Assembly: GCA_021161305.1 (NCBI GenBank)
Contig: JAGHAW010000098.1
Location: 1-9,678 of the forward strand
Source: Sulfurimonas sp.
Lineage (GTDB): Bacteria > Campylobacterota > Campylobacteria > Campylobacterales > Sulfurimonadaceae
Reading direction: 5' to 3'
Length of the DNA stretch: 9,678 bases
Part shown: positions 4,868-9,678 of the stretch, one piece after another
Layout of the letters: every line of letters starts with the position of its first letter
How positions within the stretch are numbered: position 1 is the first letter of the stretch
Position numbers and translations under genes: made by a program
The notes under the pieces: model-generated
Database searches by the model: none
The model's input: the letters and a program-made list of their open reading frames with translations, nothing else
Told to the model about the DNA's origin: nothing

Positions 4868-5227
4868 ATGCCAAGAGTAAAAACAGGTGTTGTTCGTAGA
4901 AGAAGACACAAAAAGATATTAAAATTAGCAAAAGGTTTTTATAGCGGTCGCCGTAAACACTTTAGAAAAGCTAAAGAGCAAATTGAACGCTCATTAATGT
5001 ACGCATTCCGTGACCGTAAGCAGAAAAAGCGTGAATTCCGTAAACTATGGATTATCCGTATCAATGCAGCGGCTCGTTTAAATGGAATGAACTATTCAAC
5101 TTTCATGAATGGTGTTCACAAATCTGGTATCGAGCTTGATCGTAAAATTCTTGCTGATATGGCGATGAATGACGCAGCAGCTTTCACAGCAGTTGTAGAA
5201 GCATCAAAAGCAGCACTTAGCAAGTAA
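4868..5227 (+). CDS. rplT: 50S ribosomal protein L20
   Basis: L20 binds 23S rRNA early in large-subunit assembly. The 119-residue protein has the standard beginning MPRVKTGVVRRRRHKKILKLAKGFYSGR and the globular C-terminal half with KLWIIRINAAARLNGMNYSTFMNG. The length is normal (117-120). The start is supported by AAGGAAAG just upstream. Second gene of the rpmI operon. In other bacteria L20 also acts as an autorepressor, and the structured spacer in front of this gene would be the place for that. Confidence 0.98.
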   Translation: MPRVKTGVVRRRRHKKILKLAKGFYSGRRKHFRKAKEQIERSLMYAFRDRKQKKREFRKLWIIRINAAARLNGMNYSTFMNGVHKSGIELDRKILADMAMNDAAAFTAVVEASKAALSK

Positions 5228-5256
5228 GCCTCAAGACCTTTTAGGTCTTTGGCTTT
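5228..5256 (+). terminator. Hairpin after rplT, possible bidirectional terminator
   Basis: GCC..AAGACCT-TTT-AGGTCTT..GGC forms a 7-bp perfect stem (5233-5249), extended by a GCC/GGC clamp after a small internal loop, followed by TTTGCT. It occupies the gap between the convergent rplT and REC-PP2C-HATPase genes. The T-run is short, so intrinsic termination may be weak. Confidence 0.5.
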
Positions 5257-5257
5257 G

Positions 5258-6946
5258 CTAAATTTTATTTAGATATAAAACTACGGTTCCTTTAGTGTTA
5301 TAGTAAATCCCCAAAGAGTTGCTTCTAGCTACAAAAACACCCCTTCCATTAAATGTTCGAGAATTTCTAAAGATTTTACTTAGTATTTGAGTGTCAAAAC
5401 CTTCACCTTCATCACATATTTGAGTGATTACATAAGAAGAAAATTCATATGCTACTTTATCGACTTTTACGCTTATTTTTTTAGAGCATCCAACCTCTTT
5501 GGCTTTTAGCGTATCAAAATATATATCATCCTCTATAAGTCTATGTTTAGTTTTAGTGTCTATGCCCAGATTTCCATGTTCATACGCATTCATAAAAAGT
5601 TCAGTAAATGTCACTCCTGCGTTAAATATAGCTTTACTATTTTCTGTGATATTTTGCCATAAATTTGTATACCATTCATCAGCTAAGTCTATATCTGCTA
5701 GAGATGTATTAAAAGTTTTTTTATCAATTAGAGTACCTTGAAGATTTAGGCGATTTATAAAAATCAGTGTTATATCGTCTTCAGCTTTATCTATTTTTTG
5801 AAAAAGTTTTGCTCTAAACTCTTCTTTGGTAAAACTAGATCTGAAATCATCTTCTATAAACTCTGCATAAGTTTTATTTTCATATATAGTCATATTTTCA
5901 ATAACACCATCACTGTAAAACAGAAACTTTTCTAAACCAGATACATCATACTCAGAGATTTGATAATCTTTTTGATACTTGCTTATAGGTGGATTATTTG
6001 ATGTTAATCTAATGATATTTTGCTCTTTATCTTGCAAAAGTAGAGCTGGCATAGCAAATTTTGCATACTCTAGTTTGTTGTAAATATTGTCAAAAACCAC
6101 ATAGTCAACTGCTAGGGCTTCCTCTTCAAGAAGTATGGGTTTGATATAGTCCATAGACTCTTTAACAAGGATATTGAGACTAAAACTATCATACTCAATC
6201 ATCTTGTCTGTAATGTGATTGACAAATGATGTCATAATCATAGCACTGAGTGATGCTGAGAGACCTTTACCCATGCCATCAACTATGAGGTAAAAAGTTC
6301 TATGCTTATCAATTCTTCTAGCAGTATAAGCATCTCCACTTACAACATCTAAAGGTTGATATAAAAAATCAACTAAAGAGGTGGTTTTTGCGTCTATCAT
6401 CTGATAGTAAAAGTCATTTCTCAATATATTTAGTTCTTTTTGAAATGCTAAATCTTCTTGATAAGAAGTGTAATCATGTTTTTCTTGAAGTTCATTTAGC
6501 TTTTTGTCTCGCTGTTCTTTTAAAAAATTGTTTGCAATTAGGAGTTTTGAACTATCTAGTAAAACTTCTAATAGCTGGTCATATTCAACAGGTTTTTGAA
6601 TAAAGTTATTTACATGAAGCTTAAGTGCATTTATAATAATTTCTTTATCATCTATGGCGGTAACTAAAATAATAGGAATATCTTTATTAACACTCCGTAT
6701 CTCTTTAATCATCTCCAAGCCATTTAAGTTTGGCATACGGTAGTCTGTGATGATAAAATCTATTTCTTCATTTATAAATTTTTTACATCCATCTTCTCCA
6801 TCCACTGCAAAAATAAGTTTCTCAACTAGCCCTTCAAAAATAACTTTGTAGGAGACTCTCACATCCTCATTATCTTCAACACATAAAAGTGTTAAAGATT
6901 TCAAATATTCTAATGTCTGATTTTGTCGTTCTAAATCAATTTTCAT
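5258..6946 (-). CDS. Response regulator with PP2C (SpoIIE-type) phosphatase and HATPase (RsbW-type) domains
   Basis: A three-domain cytoplasmic regulator of 562 residues. The receiver domain (about 17-135) has Glu24/Asp25, phospho-acceptor Asp68 (TDYRMP), Thr96 and Lys118. A coiled-coil linker (about 138-175) leads to a PP2C phosphatase domain with SGD (203-205), VDGMGKG (222-228), YSDGV (344-348) and DDIT (390-393), the metal-binding acids of the SpoIIE/RsbU class. The C-terminal HATPase domain keeps the N box (Glu449, Asn453, His457), the G1 box DEGEGF (512-517) and GRG (534-536), so both kinase and phosphatase look intact. The architecture resembles HsbR of Pseudomonas and CrsR of Shewanella, which phosphorylate and dephosphorylate a STAS protein. 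Such a protein is encoded two genes upstream. Its ATG overlaps the chemoreceptor stop (ATGA), which implies coupled translation. Confidence 0.93.
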   Translation of the reverse strand: MKIDLERQNQTLEYLKSLTLLCVEDNEDVRVSYKVIFEGLVEKLIFAVDGEDGCKKFINEEIDFIITDYRMPNLNGLEMIKEIRSVNKDIPIILVTAIDDKEIIINALKLHVNNFIQKPVEYDQLLEVLLDSSKLLIANNFLKEQRDKKLNELQEKHDYTSYQEDLAFQKELNILRNDFYYQMIDAKTTSLVDFLYQPLDVVSGDAYTARRIDKHRTFYLIVDGMGKGLSASLSAMIMTSFVNHITDKMIEYDSFSLNILVKESMDYIKPILLEEEALAVDYVVFDNIYNKLEYAKFAMPALLLQDKEQNIIRLTSNNPPISKYQKDYQISEYDVSGLEKFLFYSDGVIENMTIYENKTYAEFIEDDFRSSFTKEEFRAKLFQKIDKAEDDITLIFINRLNLQGTLIDKKTFNTSLADIDLADEWYTNLWQNITENSKAIFNAGVTFTELFMNAYEHGNLGIDTKTKHRLIEDDIYFDTLKAKEVGCSKKISVKVDKVAYEFSSYVITQICDEGEGFDTQILSKIFRNSRTFNGRGVFVARSNSLGIYYNTKGTVVLYLNKI

Positions 6947-8925
6947 GAGACTTTAAATCTACTAAGAGTTTCTTTGAGCTGAATAGCATCGTTTGCTAGA
7001 GTTGTTGCAGCATCTTCAACTGAAGATCTAAGTGCAGTGTTTTTAGAAGACAGTTCTATCATCTCATCCATATTATCAATCAACTCTTTTGTTTTTGTAG
7101 CGATAAATGTACTTTGATGCATAACATCAGTTGATTTGTCTTTTGTAGTTGATAAATTTTCTTTAGTTTTCTCTGAAGATACAATTAGCTCTTGTGCAGA
7201 GTTTGCAATATGTTGCATATTTTGTGATGTTTTGTCTGTTTCTCCGGAAATCTCTACAACATTTTGTGTTATGAGGTTTACATTTGCACTAATTTCACTA
7301 AGAGATTTTTGAGTTCTCTCAGCCAATTTTCTAACCTCATCAGCAACAACTGCAAAACCTCTACCATGTTCACCTGCACGAGCTGCTTCTATAGCAGCAT
7401 TTAAAGCCAGTAGATTTGTCTGATCTGCTATATCAGAGATAATAGCAAGAACATCTTTAATATTTTTTGCCTGTTTAGTTAGAGAAAATACTTTTTGAAC
7501 TAAATCTTGTTGATGTTCACTTCCCTCTTCGATAGAAGCAACAACGCTACTTAGTTCCGTTACAAAATTACCTAAAACAGAAAAAGTAGTATCTAAATCT
7601 TCTGTAACTGTGATAGAAGCCTCTTCAACTGCATCAAGTCTTTCCCCAACTTCAGAAACTAAAGAGTTTATAGTTGTTATTTTCATATCTGCTTCATTGC
7701 TATTTATAGAAAGTTCTTCTACTACAATATTTAATTTTTTACTCTCGTCGGATGTTGTAACTGAAACATCTATAGCATAGGTTATCCCTGCCTTAAAAGC
7801 TTCTATCATATTGTTTGTAGCATTTGAAATATCTGCTATCTCATCACTGGAATTTTTGGAAGAGATTGGTTTTGATAAATCTTGGTTTTGTGAAATATAT
7901 TTTATCTGTTGTAAGCTCTCGCTAACACTTCTATTTACCCCTCTTCCAATAGTAAATATAACAAGAAACATGATAAACGCAAAAGCAGTATAACTAACTA
8001 CTGTTACAGTTGCACTCATTTTAGAATCTGATTCAAGTTGTTCTAGCAAAAGAGTGTTTTGTTTTGAGATTTCATCATCTACCTTCTTTAAAAGGTTGAT
8101 TTTCTTTGTGATAGTCTTAAACCAAATTACACTATCTACACCAAAACCACCTGTAATAGCGTTTGTTCTTGCAATATTTCTCATACTGTTTACTTCATCA
8201 ATAACAGGTGAATTCATCTTACTTTTATAAAAATCTTTCAAATTACTATTTGCCATAGCCAAAGAAGAATCGAGGTAGCTGTTTTGTTCTGCAACTAAGG
8301 TAATCCACTTAGCAAACATGCCACTGCCAAAACTGTCTGCTGCAAAAGTACCACTTAATACAGCTCTCTCTATTCCTGCTCTCTCTTTAGATTTTAAAAA
8401 GTTAGTGTAGGCATCCAAAGCTTTTACAAGTTCTTGCGTGTTTGCCAGTTTTGCAGTTAGGGCAACAATGTTTAAAATTTTTGCATTCATTTTGGTATAG
8501 TAGGTAACTTCATCTTTTACGCTTATACTAAGTGTATCTACTTGTGATCGAACCTGATTTATTTTACTCATATCAGATTTAAATGCTTTTATCTCTAACC
8601 TTAATTCAGAAGAGAAAGAATTTAAATCCAATTTATTGATATATGTTTTTAACTCAGAGTTTCTTGTGTTTGTTAAGATTCTCTGTTTAGGTAGTATTTC
8701 TATAAATTTTTTACCTTTAGAACCAAGAAAACCAGCACTCGCACCCCTCTCTTTTTGTGTCTCATGAATTAAAAGACTTAATTTTTGTGAAAGAATACTT
8801 AACTCTTTTGCCTGAGCTATATATGTCCTATCATCAAGAGCTTTATTTATGGTAAGTCCTACGATTATTATGGCAAAAGCTACAACCATTACCATAATAA
8901 GATTTAGTTTATTTTTAATACTCAT
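6943..8925 (-). CDS. Methyl-accepting chemotaxis protein with NIT-type sensor domain
   Basis: A 660-residue inner-membrane chemoreceptor. A first membrane helix (about 7-26) is followed by a periplasmic domain of some 275 residues. This begins LSLLIHETQKERGASAGFLGS (about 49-69), the signature of NIT domains, which are associated with nitrate/nitrite sensing; nitrate itself is not proven here. A second membrane helix (about 303-327) leads into HAMP and the MCP signalling coiled coil. The conserved hairpin tip is IADQTNLLALNAAIEAARAGEHGRGFAVVADEVRKLAERTQ (about 499-539; CheA/CheW contact). There is no C-terminal CheR/CheB tether pentapeptide. The start is set at 8925, one base after the STAS stop, giving MSIKNKLNL just before the first membrane helix. 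An upstream in-frame ATG at 8970 lies inside the STAS gene and is less likely. Confidence 0.93.
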   Translation of the reverse strand: MSIKNKLNLIMVMVVAFAIIIVGLTINKALDDRTYIAQAKELSILSQKLSLLIHETQKERGASAGFLGSKGKKFIEILPKQRILTNTRNSELKTYINKLDLNSFSSELRLEIKAFKSDMSKINQVRSQVDTLSISVKDEVTYYTKMNAKILNIVALTAKLANTQELVKALDAYTNFLKSKERAGIERAVLSGTFAADSFGSGMFAKWITLVAEQNSYLDSSLAMANSNLKDFYKSKMNSPVIDEVNSMRNIARTNAITGGFGVDSVIWFKTITKKINLLKKVDDEISKQNTLLLEQLESDSKMSATVTVVSYTAFAFIMFLVIFTIGRGVNRSVSESLQQIKYISQNQDLSKPISSKNSSDEIADISNATNNMIEAFKAGITYAIDVSVTTSDESKKLNIVVEELSINSNEADMKITTINSLVSEVGERLDAVEEASITVTEDLDTTFSVLGNFVTELSSVVASIEEGSEHQQDLVQKVFSLTKQAKNIKDVLAIISDIADQTNLLALNAAIEAARAGEHGRGFAVVADEVRKLAERTQKSLSEISANVNLITQNVVEISGETDKTSQNMQHIANSAQELIVSSEKTKENLSTTKDKSTDVMHQSTFIATKTKELIDNMDEMIELSSKNTALRSSVEDAATTLANDAIQLKETLSRFKVS

Positions 8926-8926
8926 T

Positions 8927-9214
8927 CTATACTTTTCTCGCCCTGAAAGTAGATGAGAGATGTAAATCATTTAGCAGATCTATAAGCTGTTGGTTACCTA
9001 CCTTTAAACTTAATGCAATGTCGTCTTTTAGTACAAGTTTATTAAGATAACCAATAACAGAAGATGTTATAGAGAGAGAATCTATGATATTTATAGTGAT
9101 GCTTTGATTATTGTGTGCGATTTTGTCAACAGACGCTTTTATCATTTGAAAGTCATTAACACTCTTTATATTTCCTCTGATTGTAACACTGTTAGCTGAT
9201 GAAGATATTTCCAT
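8927..9214 (-). CDS. STAS-domain protein (anti-sigma factor antagonist-like)
   Basis: The 95-residue protein has the length and strand-helix pattern of a single STAS domain (SpoIIAA/RsbV type). The core segment INIIDSLSITSSVIGYLNKLV (41-61) aligns with the conserved (D)SSG phospho-serine loop. Ser51 and Ser52 are kept, but the Asp before them is Thr50 and the Gly after them is Val53, so it is a divergent member. It heads the operon with a chemoreceptor and a REC-PP2C-HATPase protein, whose kinase and phosphatase domains are the expected enzymes for a STAS serine. The partner that it would bind or release is not in the window. The start is supported by AAGGGG 6 nt before the ATG. Confidence 0.8.
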   Translation of the reverse strand: MEISSSANSVTIRGNIKSVNDFQMIKASVDKIAHNNQSITINIIDSLSITSSVIGYLNKLVLKDDIALSLKVGNQQLIDLLNDLHLSSTFRARKV

Positions 9215-9246
9215 CTAAAACCCCTTTTTAATTATAATTATCCTCA

Positions 9247-9255
9247 ATCATAGCA
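9247..9255 (-). promoter_or_regulatory. Candidate extended -10 promoter of the STAS-MCP-regulator operon
   Basis: TTTTTGCTATGAT on the minus strand has the TGN extension and a one-mismatch -10 box in the 45-bp gap after rarA, and gives a leader of about 26 nt. A second box, TATAAT (9236-9231), is closer, but its start would fall in the ribosome binding site. No sigma-28 or sigma-54 motif was seen. Confidence 0.45.
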
Positions 9256-9259
9256 AAAA

Positions 9260-9678
9260 TTAACTAAAATTACTAATATTTTGCAACCATTCTTTCATTT
9301 TTTTTTCATAACCAATACTTTTTAACTCAACAAATTTCAGTGGTTTTGAGAGATGGTTTTGTTTTACGAAGCCACCAAAATCATGAGGATATAGATAGTT
9401 TTGGTTTTTTGGTTTTATATTGTTTGGAATCTCAAGTATAGTGCCGTCTTGTACATATTTTAAAGCTTTGTTTATAGCTAAATATGAGGAGTTGGACTTT
9501 GGTGAAGCACAGAGATAGATTACTGCTTGGGCAAGGATGATTCTAGATTCTGGATAGCCTATTTTACTAACGCTTGTCATGGTAGAGGTTGTCAGAGTTA
9601 GTGCTTGAGGGTTGGCATTACCTATATCTTCACTAGCTAAAATCACAAGTCGTCTAGCGATAAAGTCAGCACTCTCCC
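9260..9678 (-). CDS. rarA: Replication-associated recombination protein A, C-terminal part (5' end beyond window)
   Basis: RarA (MgsA) is an AAA+ ATPase related to clamp loaders that acts at stalled replication forks. Only the C-terminal 139 residues or so are present. The frame is open to the right edge and reads ESADFIARRLVILASEDIGN, which is part of the conserved helical core after the ATPase module. Further family signatures are PESRIILAQAVIYL, APKSNSSYLA-like CASPKSNSSYLA, and YPHDFGGFVKQNHL near the end. The ATPase domain (Walker A and B) lies outside the window and cannot be judged. The apparent internal start at 9646 is a GTG codon (Val) inside the gene, not its start. The stop is 45 bp before the STAS gene on the same strand, so weak read-through into that operon is possible. 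Confidence 0.93.
   Translation of the reverse strand, partial: ESADFIARRLVILASEDIGNANPQALTLTTSTMTSVSKIGYPESRIILAQAVIYLCASPKSNSSYLAINKALKYVQDGTILEIPNNIKPKNQNYLYPHDFGGFVKQNHLSKPLKFVELKSIGYEKKMKEWLQNISNFS

Noticed and set aside
5499..5741. 80-codon plus-strand frame inside the REC-PP2C-HATPase gene
   Set aside because: Antisense shadow of a well-supported protein; the same holds for the plus-strand frames at 6388-6603 and 7811-7993.

Overview
The window looks like chromosomal DNA of a Campylobacterota (epsilonproteobacterial) organism, most like a free-living Sulfurimonas-type lineage. The evidence is AT-rich sequence, a FliD/FliS flagellar locus, an rpmI-rplT pair without infC in front, a short 4.5S-type SRP RNA, and promoters that are a T-run followed by a strong -10 box. 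The species assignment is an inference from protein style, not from a search. No IS element, tRNA, rRNA, CRISPR array or phage gene was found, and no stretch over 300 bases lacks a gene.

Bases 1-2850 hold the flagellar block. On the minus strand fliD (filament cap) is followed after 24 nt by a gene that runs off the left edge. It fuses a minimal nucleotidyltransferase (MntA-like antitoxin) to a HEPN domain (HepT-like toxin). Divergent from fliD, on the plus strand, are fliS (flagellin chaperone; its start is corrected to 2235) and an overlapping small gene. Sigma-28-like promoters can be read in both directions in the 128-bp gap.

Bases 2845-4488 hold a minus-strand pair, a short compact MTA/SAH-nucleosidase-like gene followed by a short-chain dehydrogenase. 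The nucleosidase gene carries an in-frame copy of a GC-rich double-palindrome element. Next come the SRP RNA gene on the plus strand and a 76-aa minus-strand gene of unknown function. Bases 4524-5256 hold the ribosomal protein pair rpmI-rplT, with a hairpin-rich spacer and a hairpin after rplT.

Bases 5258-9214 are a minus-strand three-gene operon: a STAS-domain protein, a chemoreceptor with a NIT-type sensor domain, and a REC-PP2C-HATPase protein. The genes are separated by 1 nt and by a 4-base ATGA overlap. Together they make a complete partner-switching circuit (Ser kinase, Ser-P phosphatase and STAS substrate) tied to a chemoreceptor, similar in parts to HsbR/HsbA of Pseudomonas. The right edge holds the C-terminal part of rarA.

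The observations most worth checking are the fused MNT-HEPN protein with a possible internal start, the palindromic element inside a coding sequence, the chemoreceptor-linked partner switch, and three genes whose -10 box lies exactly 6 nt before the ATG with no Shine-Dalgarno, which suggests leaderless mRNAs.
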